Assembly: GCA_019636095.1 (NCBI GenBank)
Contig: JAHBYF010000009.1
Coordinates: 1 to 64,000 of the forward strand
Origin: Hyphomonadaceae bacterium
Lineage (GTDB): Bacteria; Pseudomonadota; Alphaproteobacteria; Caulobacterales; Aquidulcibacteraceae
Direction: 5' to 3'
DNA length: 64,000 nucleotides
Positions 25,419 to 34,515 of the stretch are shown here, one piece after another (position 1 is the stretch's first letter; each line of letters begins with the position of its first letter). Position numbers and translations under genes: made by a program. The notes beneath the pieces are model-generated. The model was given only the letters and a program-made list of their open reading frames with translations. It was not told where the DNA came from and searched no databases.

Positions 25419-26515
25419 GGCGTGCGCGGCGCGCTGTAGGGTCTGAGTTCGATGTCGCGTGTCACCAGCACGCGCACGGGTGCGCCGGCGCGGACACGTA
25501 AGGTTGGACGTACTTCGAGTTCACGGTCGACGATGCGGGCGCCGGTCTGGGCAGCTTGCTGGGCGGCGGCGTCGCCGACACTTTGCGATAAGGAGTTATT
25601 GTTCTCGTCGTCATCCTCGGCTTCGTTGGCCACGACGCTGATGATAGCGGAGAGCCCTATCGCGATGCCGAGCCGGCCGAGATGGTTGTCCGTGCGATCA
25701 GTAAGTCCAGAGGCGCCCCCGGGATCGGTGGCGTTCATATCCTGAAGATTGATGGACCAGCCATTCGGCAAGATGAGCCGATTCCAAACCAGCAGCAGAC
25801 GACGATCGCCATAGCGCGTGCCGTTCGCATACGTGCCGATCAGCCGAGAACCTTGCGGGATGAGCAGATGCTGGCCCGTAACCGTGTCGTACACCGGTGC
25901 GGTGACTTGCGCGATGATGCGCCCTGGCAGATCAGAATTGAGTGCGGTGACCAGCGCCGCTGGGATGACATCGCCAGCCTTGATCTCATAGCGTGAGCCA
26001 GGTGGCGTGAGACGCGCATTCAACCGCGCGTCCGAGTCTTCGCTGGCGTTATCTCCATCAGCACGCGTGAAAAGGATCGGCGATGTGCGCGCCACGGCTT
26101 GAGGATCAGGCGCTGGCGCGGCGGTAGTGGCGCCTGCGCCTCCATTGGCGCTGTTCGCCCAGGCAGGATCACGCGGCGGCTGAAGCTCCGCGGTGTCTTC
26201 GGAAGTTAATTCCAAGTCGGGGTCATCCAATTCAAGGTCGGCGCCCGCGAGATCGTGGGCGCCGTACTGGTCGCTGGCGCCCTGGATGGATTCCGGCGGG
26301 CCGCCTGCAGCAGCGACCTGCTGGGCTTCCGCCGCGCGGCGATCGGGACGTTCAGACAATCCGTTGACCAGCGCGAACGCAACGACAGCGCCAGCGAGCA
26401 ACATGCCCGCGAGCAGCACTTTGCGCGATAGCCGTCGCGGTGAAGGCGGCTTCGCACGGATGGCCAGATTGGGCGGCCCTTCAATTGGAGGCGTGATGTG
26501 AGCGGTTGCGCTCAT
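25415..26515 (-). CDS. trbI: Conjugal transfer protein TrbI (VirB10-like)
   Basis: 366 residues. Short cytoplasmic N-terminus, one membrane span (VLLAGMLLAGAVVAFALVNGL), a Pro/Asp/Ala-rich periplasmic linker and the VirB10 beta-barrel domain: YEIKAGDVIPAALVTALNSD, PGRIIAQVTAPVYDTVTGQ, LLIPQGSRLIGTY and WNRLILPNGWSINL. VirB10 proteins bridge inner and outer membranes in type IV secretion. Overlaps trbG by ATGA and the HTH gene by GTGA. Confidence 0.93.
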   Translation of the reverse strand: MSATAHITPPIEGPPNLAIRAKPPSPRRLSRKVLLAGMLLAGAVVAFALVNGLSERPDRRAAEAQQVAAAGGPPESIQGASDQYGAHDLAGADLELDDPDLELTSEDTAELQPPRDPAWANSANGGAGATTAAPAPDPQAVARTSPILFTRADGDNASEDSDARLNARLTPPGSRYEIKAGDVIPAALVTALNSDLPGRIIAQVTAPVYDTVTGQHLLIPQGSRLIGTYANGTRYGDRRLLLVWNRLILPNGWSINLQDMNATDPGGASGLTDRTDNHLGRLGIAIGLSAIISVVANEAEDDDENNNSLSQSVGDAAAQQAAQTGARIVDRELEVRPTLRVRAGAPVRVLVTRDIELRPYSAPRTP

Positions 26516-27366
26516 GGCCGCGCTCCGTGCCGTGAACGCGTGCGGACGCGATCGACCGGATTGCGCTCGATGCGTACGATCGTCGCCGAGCGCGTGCCCA
26601 AGCGGAGTTCAGCGATGTCGAAGATGCGATCGATCATGTAGCGCTGGCCGGAAGGCCCCTGCAGCGTTCGGTAGTTGACGAGTTCGGCGCCCTCGCCGGT
26701 GACCGCGAAGAGCGGCGGCAGATCTCCCGCGTCGACATCGGGCGCGAACTCGATCCAGGTGCGGCGTCCATCGTCGAACACGCGCGTGGGCAGCCACGCT
26801 GGACGTGCGCCGCGCGTGGTGCGGATCCTGTAATTGAGATTGATGCTGTCGAGCAGCGCAGCCGGCGCTGTCGCTTCGGATCGAGGATAAAACCACGCGA
26901 TCTGGGCTGAGTAAGCAGGTCCGGACTGCGCTATCGCCTCAATGAGATAGGTGCGCCGATCGGTGATGAGCACAATGTTGGTCCGAAGCCCGCTGGCATT
27001 CGGCTTCACAAGCACGACGGTCCGCGGATCTTCTGCCGTCTCACTCTCGGCTTGGGTGACCAGCCAGCGTGAGGTGTCGCCGGCGGCGATGTCAGTGAGC
27101 GCCTCGCCGGGCTCAAGGAGGATCGTCGATACGTAACTTGGATGTGCGTACACTTCATATATGGCGCCCGCCTCATAAGCGTACACATGGCGCGCTTGCA
27201 CGAAACCATCGCGCGTTGGGCTTTGGCGCGCAGCGGAGTTTGCGGCCGCCAGGGTCTCGACCGGCGTTTCTGTGCGGCCGCGTCGCGATTGTGCATCGGC
27301 GGGTGAGGCCGCGACCAGCACAAGGCTGGCGGCAACGAGCGCGAAAGCAGAACAGCGCGCGATCAT
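26512..27366 (-). CDS. trbG: Conjugal transfer protein TrbG (VirB9-like)
   Basis: 284 residues. Signal peptide MIARCSAFALVAASLVLVAAS cleaved near ADA-QS, then VirB9-like repeats: YEVYAHPSYVSTILLEPGEAL, RTYLIEAIAQSGPAYSAQIAWFYP and the C-terminal RTWIEFAPDVDAGDLPPLFAV. It forms the outer-membrane core complex with TrbI and a VirB7-like partner. Both ends overlap neighbours by 4 nt, showing tight coupling. Confidence 0.92.
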   Translation of the reverse strand: MIARCSAFALVAASLVLVAASPADAQSRRGRTETPVETLAAANSAARQSPTRDGFVQARHVYAYEAGAIYEVYAHPSYVSTILLEPGEALTDIAAGDTSRWLVTQAESETAEDPRTVVLVKPNASGLRTNIVLITDRRTYLIEAIAQSGPAYSAQIAWFYPRSEATAPAALLDSINLNYRIRTTRGARPAWLPTRVFDDGRRTWIEFAPDVDAGDLPPLFAVTGEGAELVNYRTLQGPSGQRYMIDRIFDIAELRLGTRSATIVRIERNPVDRVRTRSRHGARP

Positions 27367-28046
27367 CGTTCACGGCTCCAGGAGAAATCAGAGATCAAGA
27401 GGCCCAGCGGGTTGTTGGCGATCTCGTCGGCGTTGCGCGGCGCGCGCGTCGTCAGGGTGAAGACCCCCGAGTAAACCTCTGGATCGGTCGTTCCCGTCGC
27501 GTTGGTGGCGCGCTCAACCCACGTCACCTCCCAGGCGTTGTTCGAGCGGGCGATGATGGATCGGATGTGCACAGTGCGACCGACTCTGCCGAGAGAAAGG
27601 AACGGATCATCCTGACGCGCGATCTCGGTGAGCTGCGCGGCGGCTTGCGGCGTCAGGAAGCGATAAGCCTCTAGCCAGTTTTCGCGGAGCACGACGCCGT
27701 CGGTCGGCAGGGAGCGAACCAGCCTCACGAACTGACCAAGATGGTAGGCCTTTTGCGCCTCGGTGGCGGTCCAGCGTCCGTCGGCGGCGCGCACGTTCAT
27801 CACCTGCCCTTCGGGACTGACTTCGACGACATGCACAAAGGTGCGCTGTTGCAGCGCGACGACAACAAGCGACATGACACTAACGCCAAGCAGGCCCAGC
27901 GCGCCGAATGCGATGGCCCGCCACGACCGTGCCGACAGCACCGCCGAGCCCATGCGCGCGTCCCATTCCTGTTGAGCGCGTTTGTAAGGCGTGTCTGCGG
28001 GCGCGGCCGCGTACGAGCGCGCCGGTGAGCGGAAGGAAAAGTTCAT
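27363..28046 (-). CDS. trbF: Conjugal transfer protein TrbF (VirB8-like)
   Basis: 227 residues. Cytoplasmic N-terminus with YKRAQQEWDARMGSA, one span (AIAFGALGLLGVSVMSLVVVAL), then a VirB8 periplasmic domain: TFVHVVEVSPEGQV, YHLGQFVRLVRSLPTDGVVLR, and WEVTWVERATNATG. It scaffolds the inner-membrane complex of the type IV system. It overlaps trbL and trbG by ATGA. Confidence 0.93.
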   Translation of the reverse strand: MNFSFRSPARSYAAAPADTPYKRAQQEWDARMGSAVLSARSWRAIAFGALGLLGVSVMSLVVVALQQRTFVHVVEVSPEGQVMNVRAADGRWTATEAQKAYHLGQFVRLVRSLPTDGVVLRENWLEAYRFLTPQAAAQLTEIARQDDPFLSLGRVGRTVHIRSIIARSNNAWEVTWVERATNATGTTDPEVYSGVFTLTTRAPRNADEIANNPLGLLISDFSWSRER

Positions 28047-29071
28047 GGACCGGCTCCGGAAGATCTGGGCTTGGGCTGCATGGCGCCGTAATTGATTTGC
28101 GCGCGTGGTGCGCCGCCGCTTCCGCCACCTCGCCCCCCGCCTCCGCCACTGCTGCGACCGGGGCTGCTCAAGCGGCGCGATGTGCCGATCATGCCGCCTT
28201 TGACGGCCTTGTAGACGGCGTGCGCCATGTAGACGCCGCCAGCAGTGGCGAAGGTTGCGCCAACACCGGTGCGGATAGCGTCAGAGCCGGACAGATGCGG
28301 CTGGCCTTGCACCACTTCGCTCGCCAGCATGGGGGCGAACCACGCGAGCGCTAGCACCGTGAGGCCAAACAGGAAGATATTGAGCACGCCACCGGCGTTG
28401 AGCGTAAACGTTGCTGGCAGCGTGTTGACGAAGGTGATGGCGATCGAGGCGATGAAGGCGAGAACGAACAATCTGATCGCACATCCCGCCACCCATCCGA
28501 GCGGACGCTCTGCCACCCAGGAAGTGCCGTTGAACACGCCCCACGGAAGCGCCACGAACGCGGCTAAGCTTCCGAGCTTGAAGGCGATGAGCGACACAAA
28601 GAGCTGCATCGCTAGGACGAAGAAGCCGAGCATCACCAACACGGCCGAGACCCAGACCGTCGCCATGGCAAAGGCGTCGGTGAAGATGTTCATGCCTTCT
28701 GCCATCGCCGCGGTGCGGCCGAAGAGTTCCACCCCGATCTGGCCGACGCGCCCTGGATTGTGAAGATCGGCCATGCTCATGCCATTGCCGCCGGCATTGA
28801 GGCCAAGCTGCGCGCCGGAGCGGACGATGATCGTGGAAAGGCTCGCCCAATTGTTCACGAGGAAGGCGAAGAGACCGACGAACAGAACTTTACGGAAGAA
28901 CGGCGCCATCGGCGCTTCACCGGCTAGCGCCCATTGCGCGCCAGCGAGCGTAATCGAAATGACGATCAAGGCATTCAGGACATAGGTGACGTCGCCTTGG
29001 ATCAGGCCGAAGCCTGAATCCGCCAGCGCCAGGAACTGGTCGAGAAACGAATTGAGGGAAGCCGGATCCAT
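28043..29071 (-). CDS. trbL: Conjugal transfer protein TrbL (VirB6-like)
   Basis: 342 residues from ATG 29071, which gives the expected N-terminus MDPASLNSFLDQFLALADSGF; the frame continues upstream without family similarity. Five to seven membrane spans include VLFVGLFAFLVNNW, AVLVMLGFFVLAMQLFVSLIAF and IFLFGLTVLALAWFAPML. The C-terminal tail is Gly/Ser/Arg-rich. VirB6 proteins form the polytopic part of the translocation channel. It starts 1 nt after the trbJ stop. Confidence 0.92.
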   Translation of the reverse strand: MDPASLNSFLDQFLALADSGFGLIQGDVTYVLNALIVISITLAGAQWALAGEAPMAPFFRKVLFVGLFAFLVNNWASLSTIIVRSGAQLGLNAGGNGMSMADLHNPGRVGQIGVELFGRTAAMAEGMNIFTDAFAMATVWVSAVLVMLGFFVLAMQLFVSLIAFKLGSLAAFVALPWGVFNGTSWVAERPLGWVAGCAIRLFVLAFIASIAITFVNTLPATFTLNAGGVLNIFLFGLTVLALAWFAPMLASEVVQGQPHLSGSDAIRTGVGATFATAGGVYMAHAVYKAVKGGMIGTSRRLSSPGRSSGGGGGRGGGSGGAPRAQINYGAMQPKPRSSGAGP

Positions 29072-29072
29072 G

Positions 29073-29789
29073 TCAGAACGCCGTGCGCGCCGGTTCGGTT
29101 GAACGCGTGGTTTCGGTCGGAAAGGCGCGGCGCTGGATTTCACGGGCGCGTTCTTCGCGCGCGAGACGTTCCATTCGCTCGGTTTCAAGCGCCCGCCCTT
29201 GTGCAATCAGCAGCGCGTGGATTTCAGCAAGCTGGCTTGCGGTGACGCCGAGCAATTGGTTGCTGGCCTGGATGGCGCCGGTCTGGCCTTCGGCGCTTGA
29301 TGACGATTGCAACGCGCGGTCGATGCGGTTGCGCGAGCCCTCGATCGAGCGCGCGGCGCGGGCTTCCGCCTCCATGGCGCGCTGCAGACTGTCGCGGCTC
29401 TCCTGCTCCCAACGCTCGGATTGCTGCAGCACGCCTTCAAGATCGAAGTCCTCCCAGGTTTCGGGATAGAGCGTGCGCAGGTTTTCGCCGACCTGATTGA
29501 CCTCGAAGGCGATGCCTTGGGCGGTGTCGAAGAGTTCGCGCGCTTCAGAGATGGATTGCGTTAGTTCGGGCGAGAGCTGCAACGGGTTTTGCCGCAGCAT
29601 TTGCGTCGCCTGCTCGATCTGACGAATCTGGTTGTTGATCTGCTCGAGCGCGCGTGTGGCTTGCAGCAGGTTCTGCGCCAGGTTGGTCGGATCAATGACG
29701 GCCATCTGCGCGCGTGCCGGCGCCATTGGCGTCACCGCGACGATCGCGGCCAAGCCGAGCATCACGAGAGATCTGAGTGCCTTCTGCAT
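29073..29789 (-). CDS. trbJ: Conjugal transfer protein TrbJ (VirB5-like)
   Basis: 238 residues. Signal peptide SLVMLGLAAIVAVTPMAPARA, then a predominantly helical, Gln/Glu-rich periplasmic protein: NLLQATRALEQINNQIRQI, QAAT-like repeats, YPETWEDFDLEGVLQQSE and SNQLLGVTASQLAEIHALL. It is the minor pilus-tip component of P-type transfer systems. It lies between trbE and trbL, as in Tn4371-type and RP4-type orders. Confidence 0.92.
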   Translation of the reverse strand: MQKALRSLVMLGLAAIVAVTPMAPARAQMAVIDPTNLAQNLLQATRALEQINNQIRQIEQATQMLRQNPLQLSPELTQSISEARELFDTAQGIAFEVNQVGENLRTLYPETWEDFDLEGVLQQSERWEQESRDSLQRAMEAEARAARSIEGSRNRIDRALQSSSSAEGQTGAIQASNQLLGVTASQLAEIHALLIAQGRALETERMERLAREERAREIQRRAFPTETTRSTEPARTAF

Positions 29790-29799
29790 GGTCCCTCTC

Positions 29800-32265
29800 C
29801 TATTCCGCGGCGATCAAGGATTGTTTGGCCGACGTTGCTGGCGATCCGACCTTTTGCTTGAAGCGCCGCACCGCATCGGCCGCGTCGCCGAGGCCGCGTG
29901 CTTCAAGCCAGGCGAGCGCGAAGTTTTGGGCGCCACCCTCCGCGATGACGCGATCCATCCACGCGTGATCTTCGGGGCGCGAGGCAGAGACGAAGGCGAG
30001 CGCGGCGGGGCCGAGTCCTAGCTCGAACAAGCGGCAGCCTGCGCGTGAGACTAGATAGTAATCGCGTTTCGGCGTCGCCGTGGCGATGAGTGCGATCTGG
30101 CGAGCATTGAGCCCCAGCGATTCGTAGAACGCGGCCGAACGTGGCTCGCGGGCGCGGTCGTTGGGCAGGAAGATGCGGGTGAGGCAGGCTTCGATGATGG
30201 TCGAGGCAATCGGGCTCGCCTCAACGTCGGCGAGTTCCTGGCTAGCGAAGATAACGGTGACGTTCTTCTTGCGGAGCGTCTTCAGCCAGTCCTGAATTTG
30301 GGAAGCGAACGCCGCGTCCTTAAGGAAGAGCCATGCTTCGTCCAGGACGAGCAAAGTGGGCTTGCCGTCGAACCGGCGCTCCAGCGCGTGGAACAGCACG
30401 GAGAGAACCGCGCTCGCCGCATGCGGACGACGCATGAGATCGCCCATCTCGAACGCCTGGACGCGGCCATAGCCCAAGTTCGATTGATCGTGGTCGAGCA
30501 AGCGCCCGTATGGTCCCGCGCGCGTGAACGGCGTCAGCGCAGCGCGAACAGTCGCGTCCTGGGCCAATGCCGTAAAAAGGGTCAACGTCCGGTCTTCGAG
30601 CGGACGCTGAGCCAGCACCTCCAGCGCGCGCCAGAGCTCGGCGCGCAGTTCAGGCGTCACGGTGACATTGGCGCAGGCGACGAGGCTCGCGATCCAGTCG
30701 AGCGCCCAGCTCCGTTCGGCGACATCGTCGATCATCGCGAGCGGCTGGAGGCCTAGCGCGTCCTCCTCGCCAAGATCGAAGAAATCGCCGCCCAGACCAA
30801 GGATGGTCGCGCGTGAGGACCGGTCCTTGTCGAAGAGGAACACCTGCGCATCAGCGTAACGCAGCCATTGCGCCGCGAGTGTCGCGAGCAGCACCGATTT
30901 GCCGGCGCCCGTTGGCCCCACAATCATCGTATGGCCGACATCGCCGACATGAAGGTCGAGCCGGAACGGCGTCGCGCCATCTGTCGCGGTCAGCATCAAG
31001 GGCGGCGCATCGAGATGCGTGTTGCGCTCCGGTCCCGCCCACACCGCGCTGGTAGGAAGAAGATGCGCGAGGCTGGGCGACAAGAGTATTGGCCGGCGTA
31101 CGTCGGCATAAGCTTGGCCTGGCAAGCTGCCCAGCCAAGCCTCGACGGCGTTGACGCTTTCCACTTGCGTAACGAAGCCCAATGCGTCAGCGACCTGCTG
31201 GACCTGCCGGACAGCTTCGTTCGCGTCCTCCTCGTCGGCCTCAGCGACCGTAATCGTCAGAGTGGCGTATCCTGCTGAGACAGCGTCTGCGCCGAGGTCT
31301 TGCAGCGCGACATCGGCGTCTTCTGTTTGGTTCGCCGCGTCATTGTCGAGGAGCGCCGCCTCTTCGCGGAAGAGCGCCTCGCGCAATAGCGTGAGTAAAC
31401 CCTTGCGCTTGGAGAACCAGCGCTTGCGGATTTTTTCCAATTCGCGCCGCGCCTCTTCGCGGTCGAGCGGCAGGAAACGCGTGACCCAGCGATACGAGAT
31501 CGGCAGGCGGTTGAGCTGGTCGAGTAGCCCCGGCTCAGTTTCGGTGATGAAGCTTCGAACCGAAATGACTTTCAGATGCCTAGCGCCAAGTTTCGGCGCG
31601 AGTCCGCCGATGAGCGGGGCATCCGTCAGCAATTGGTCGAGATGGAATGGCGTCTCAGGCACGGCGACGCGGTGCGGGCGATCTGAGGTGCAATCATGGA
31701 GGTACGTCAGCGTCTCTTCGTCCGAAAGCCAGCGCGCCTCCGGCATGGCGGTTTCAAGCAACGCGATGAACTGGTCGGCTTCTTGCTGGAAGCGTTCGAG
31801 ATGACGCCGATAGTCGATGATGGCGGCCGTCTCCCCGCCGCCTTCAAAGACGAGGCTTTCAAGTTTTCCTTGCCGTTCGGCTGGCGGTAGCCACGCGAGC
31901 GTCAGGAAATATCGGCTCTCGAAGCGCGCGCCGGCCGTCTCGAATACAGCGCGACGTTCTTCATCGATTAGCCACGACACTGCGTCTGGCCACTCGCTAT
32001 CGGGATAGCCAGGCGCCGGCGATCGGCGCGCTTCGACGTGAAAGCACCAACCCGAACCGAAGCGGCGGAAAGCGTTATTCAATCGGCCGCTCGCGCCCAT
32101 GAGTTCGGCGGCGACGGCGGAATCAAGATCGGGGCCGCGAAATGCGAGCGTTCGCTGAAACGCGCCGTCCTTGTTCAAGACCACGCCGGGGGCAATCAGC
32201 GCCGCCCACGGCAAGAAGTCCGCGAGCCTGGCGCCGGTCGAAGCATAAGCGCGAAGGTCAAGCAT
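29800..32265 (-). CDS. trbE: Conjugal transfer ATPase TrbE (VirB4-like)
   Basis: 821 residues. The family N-terminus LDLRAYASTGARLADFLPWA begins at ATG 32265; the longer open frame upstream overlaps trbD and is not coding in this frame. ATPase core: Walker A IVGPTGAGKSVLLATLA, the FLFDKDRSSRA strand, Walker B LLVLDEAWLFLKDAAF and the VIFASQELADVEAS motif. It powers pilus assembly and substrate transfer at the inner membrane. The 8-nt gap after trbD carries AGGG near the start. Confidence 0.94.
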   Translation of the reverse strand: MLDLRAYASTGARLADFLPWAALIAPGVVLNKDGAFQRTLAFRGPDLDSAVAAELMGASGRLNNAFRRFGSGWCFHVEARRSPAPGYPDSEWPDAVSWLIDEERRAVFETAGARFESRYFLTLAWLPPAERQGKLESLVFEGGGETAAIIDYRRHLERFQQEADQFIALLETAMPEARWLSDEETLTYLHDCTSDRPHRVAVPETPFHLDQLLTDAPLIGGLAPKLGARHLKVISVRSFITETEPGLLDQLNRLPISYRWVTRFLPLDREEARRELEKIRKRWFSKRKGLLTLLREALFREEAALLDNDAANQTEDADVALQDLGADAVSAGYATLTITVAEADEEDANEAVRQVQQVADALGFVTQVESVNAVEAWLGSLPGQAYADVRRPILLSPSLAHLLPTSAVWAGPERNTHLDAPPLMLTATDGATPFRLDLHVGDVGHTMIVGPTGAGKSVLLATLAAQWLRYADAQVFLFDKDRSSRATILGLGGDFFDLGEEDALGLQPLAMIDDVAERSWALDWIASLVACANVTVTPELRAELWRALEVLAQRPLEDRTLTLFTALAQDATVRAALTPFTRAGPYGRLLDHDQSNLGYGRVQAFEMGDLMRRPHAASAVLSVLFHALERRFDGKPTLLVLDEAWLFLKDAAFASQIQDWLKTLRKKNVTVIFASQELADVEASPIASTIIEACLTRIFLPNDRAREPRSAAFYESLGLNARQIALIATATPKRDYYLVSRAGCRLFELGLGPAALAFVSASRPEDHAWMDRVIAEGGAQNFALAWLEARGLGDAADAVRRFKQKVGSPATSAKQSLIAAE

Positions 32266-32273
32266 CTCGCACC

Positions 32274-32540
32274 CTACGCCGACAAATAGGTTGGCTTGGC
32301 CAAGTGCCGTGGCCAAGTTTCGAGAAACCAGGGATCGCGCGCGGCGGCCCATGCGGCGGCGCCTTGCAGCACGGCCCAGAGTGGAAGGCCGATGAACGGC
32401 TGCTGCAGACCAAAGCCAATCGCGGCGCCGATAGTGGCGTTCGAAATCGCGAAAGCGCGCGGGACGCCGCCCAGCAGAATGGGGCGTGTCAAGCTGGTGC
32501 GCAAAGGCATGGCGTATCCGTCTGGCTCTTCGTCGTTCAC
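32274..32540 (-). CDS. trbD: Conjugal transfer protein TrbD (VirB3-like)
   Basis: 88 residues with MPLRTSLTRPILLGGVPRAF and two hydrophobic stretches (AISNATIGAAIGFGLQQ; GLPLWAVLQGAAAWAAA). The GTG at 32540 is preceded by a perfect AGGAGGT 5 nt upstream, which decides against the longer GTG start at 32564. It is a small inner-membrane part of the pilus assembly complex, between trbC and trbE. Confidence 0.88.
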   Translation of the reverse strand: MNDEEPDGYAMPLRTSLTRPILLGGVPRAFAISNATIGAAIGFGLQQPFIGLPLWAVLQGAAAWAAARDPWFLETWPRHLAKPTYLSA

Positions 32541-32593
32541 GAAGACCTCCTCTGTCGTTGTCACTCACTCAAAGCGGCTTCAGCCGTGCGCTC

Positions 32594-32905
32594 TCAGATC
32601 AGCGCCCCGCCGGCGAAGCCGAAGAAATCCAAAAAGAACGACACCGCCGCGAACATGATGGCAATGCCGAGGCCTACGAACGCAAGCTTGCGAACGCCGC
32701 CGCCGCCTTCAGAAAAGATGATGGTGACGCCGGCGATGACGATAGCGACGACCGCGGCGGCGCGCGCCACTGGTCCCGTAATCGAATCGACAATCTGTTC
32801 GAGCGGCCCTTCCCACGGCATGCCGGAGCCGGATGCGTAAGCTGGTCCTACAATCGCAATGATTATGATTGTGAGAGCCGCTACTCGTGCGCTGACCTTA
32901 CGCAT
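32594..32905 (-). CDS. trbC: Conjugal transfer pilin TrbC (VirB2-like)
   Basis: 103 residues from ATG 32905. A signal segment (VAALTIIIIAIVGPAYASG), then two pilin spans: ITGPVARAAAVVAIVIAGVTIIF and FVGLGIAIMFAAVSFFL, separated by the basic-glycine turn SEGGGGVRK. This is the expected cyclic or processed VirB2-type pilin layout. The 233-nt gap before trbB leaves room for a separate promoter. Confidence 0.9.
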   Translation of the reverse strand: MRKVSARVAALTIIIIAIVGPAYASGSGMPWEGPLEQIVDSITGPVARAAAVVAIVIAGVTIIFSEGGGGVRKLAFVGLGIAIMFAAVSFFLDFFGFAGGALI

Positions 32906-33140
32906 CGTGATATCCCCGCCTCGTAGAGGCCTGTTGAGGACAGTTTCCACGAAGACGCGCGCGACGAAATGGCTTTCAAGCCCTGCGCGCAGCCGCAGAC
33001 GCGTGCTCTCACAGCGCGCGCAAACACCTCGTCACACCTCGCAGAGTTGCGCGTCAAGAATGCAGCCTGCATCCCGCGGCGCGCATGAAGGCGCTGCGTG
33101 TTGCTGCAATGTCGTAGTGCTTAGAGTGAGGGGTTCGAGA

Positions 33141-34064
33141 TCAGAGCCGGTGCTGCACAATCTCGGTGATGATACGGCCGGTCTCGGTGCGGGCGATGAA
33201 CACAACCATATCCACGGCCGCTTCGATGAGGCGAGTGGGCGGCGCAGCACTTGCCTCCATCGCTAGATCCTCTAGCCGCGGCAGCGCATCTGCGGCTGAA
33301 TTGGCGTGCAGAGTAAGCAGCCCGCCGGGATGCCCGGTGTTCCACGCTTTGAGCACCTCAAGAGCTGCGCCGTCGCGAACTTCTCCTACGACGATCCGAT
33401 CGGGACGCAACCGAAGCGTCATCTTCACCAGATCGCGCATCGACATTTGCGGCTCGGTTCGCTTGGTCAGCATCTGCACGCTGTTGGGACTGGCGCAATG
33501 AAGTTCGCAGGTGTCTTCTAAAATGATGACGCGTGCGGTGAGAAAGGATGTTTCGGCGAGTAAAGCATTTAGCAGTGTCGTCTTTCCGGAGCCCGCGCCG
33601 CCGGCGACAACAATATTTCGCCGGTGCGCCACCGCTGCGCGCAAGACATCAGCCTGCGCCCTTGTTGCGATACCAGCTGTCACATAGTCGTCGAGTTCGA
33701 AAATGCGCGACGGTCGTTTGCGGATAGCGATCACCGGCGCCGCGACGAGCGGCGGCAGCAACGCCTGGACCCTGGCCGCACTATCCGGGAGAATGGTCGA
33801 GAGCGCCGGGCGTTCGGCGCCCACTGTTTCGCCCGCTTCATGCGCCAGCAAACGAATGGCGGTTTCGCGCTCCGCGATCGAAAGTGTATGCGCAGTCGGT
33901 TCAAGGCCCCTTCCCAATCGATCGAGCCACAAGCGACCGTCGGCGTTCACAAGAGCCTCGACAACGTCGGCTTCACCTAATGCATGCGCGACGGCCGGGC
34001 CCAGCGCCCGCACCAAAGCTGAGCGGCGGCGGGCCGAAACGAGCGCATATCCATCGCCGCTCAT
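33141..34064 (-). CDS. trbB: Conjugal transfer ATPase TrbB (VirB11-like)
   Basis: 307 residues from ATG 34064, whose ATGA overlaps the CopG-type gene stop. Walker A AGGAGSGKTTLLNALLA at ~154-170, the Asp-box ARVIILEDTCELHCASPN, the Walker B-like RPDRIVVGEVRDGAALEVLKAWNTGHPG and the His-box LLTLHANSAADALPRLE are all visible. These hexameric ATPases drive pilus biogenesis and switch to transfer. The stop lies 236 nt before trbC. Confidence 0.94.
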   Translation of the reverse strand: MSGDGYALVSARRRSALVRALGPAVAHALGEADVVEALVNADGRLWLDRLGRGLEPTAHTLSIAERETAIRLLAHEAGETVGAERPALSTILPDSAARVQALLPPLVAAPVIAIRKRPSRIFELDDYVTAGIATRAQADVLRAAVAHRRNIVVAGGAGSGKTTLLNALLAETSFLTARVIILEDTCELHCASPNSVQMLTKRTEPQMSMRDLVKMTLRLRPDRIVVGEVRDGAALEVLKAWNTGHPGGLLTLHANSAADALPRLEDLAMEASAAPPTRLIEAAVDMVVFIARTETGRIITEIVQHRL

Positions 34065-34510
34065 GGCGCCGTTGCTCCGAACTCGCCGCCCGCGCTGGTG
34101 GCGTCCTCTCCATTCGGCACATTGCCGCCGCTGATCGAGCGCCCGCCTCGCAGCGCATTGGCGACCATTTGAAGGAAACGCTCGAACCGGGCCTCCGCAC
34201 TCGCGGCAGCGCTGTCTTCCAGCGCTTCGTCTATCGGAGGATTGTGTTCCAGCCACACGCGGATGAAGAGCAGCAACACTTCTTTGACGATGAGCCCCTC
34301 GCCGATGACCTTATCGAGGCGCGCGTCGAGACGGCTTGCGTTCCGCTGTTCGCTGACCGGCGGCAGCGGGTCGCCGTCTCGGCCGGCGTAGCGTGCACGC
34401 ACCGCCTCGGCGATGACTGAAGATTCCGACCGGTGTTGATCGCGCGCAATCTTCTCGATTTTGACTTCGAGATCGCGCGTCAGATAGACGGTGATGCCCT
34501 TGCGCGGCAT
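34061..34510 (-). CDS. CopG-family ribbon-helix-helix protein between traG and trbB
   Basis: 149 residues. N-terminal RHH motif: KGITVYLTRDLEVKIEKIAR, then RSESSVIAEAVRARYAG. The middle carries a helical stretch RLDKVIGEGLIVKEVLLLFIRVWLEH and the C-terminus is Gly/Ala/Ser-rich. A CopG protein at this spot is standard in alphaproteobacterial Tra/Trb elements. It probably autoregulates transfer genes or assists relaxosome binding. The ATG at 34510 is preferred to the TTG at 34519 that overlaps traG. Confidence 0.85.
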   Translation of the reverse strand: MPRKGITVYLTRDLEVKIEKIARDQHRSESSVIAEAVRARYAGRDGDPLPPVSEQRNASRLDARLDKVIGEGLIVKEVLLLFIRVWLEHNPPIDEALEDSAAASAEARFERFLQMVANALRGGRSISGGNVPNGEDATSAGGEFGATAP

Positions 34511-34515
34511 GGCGC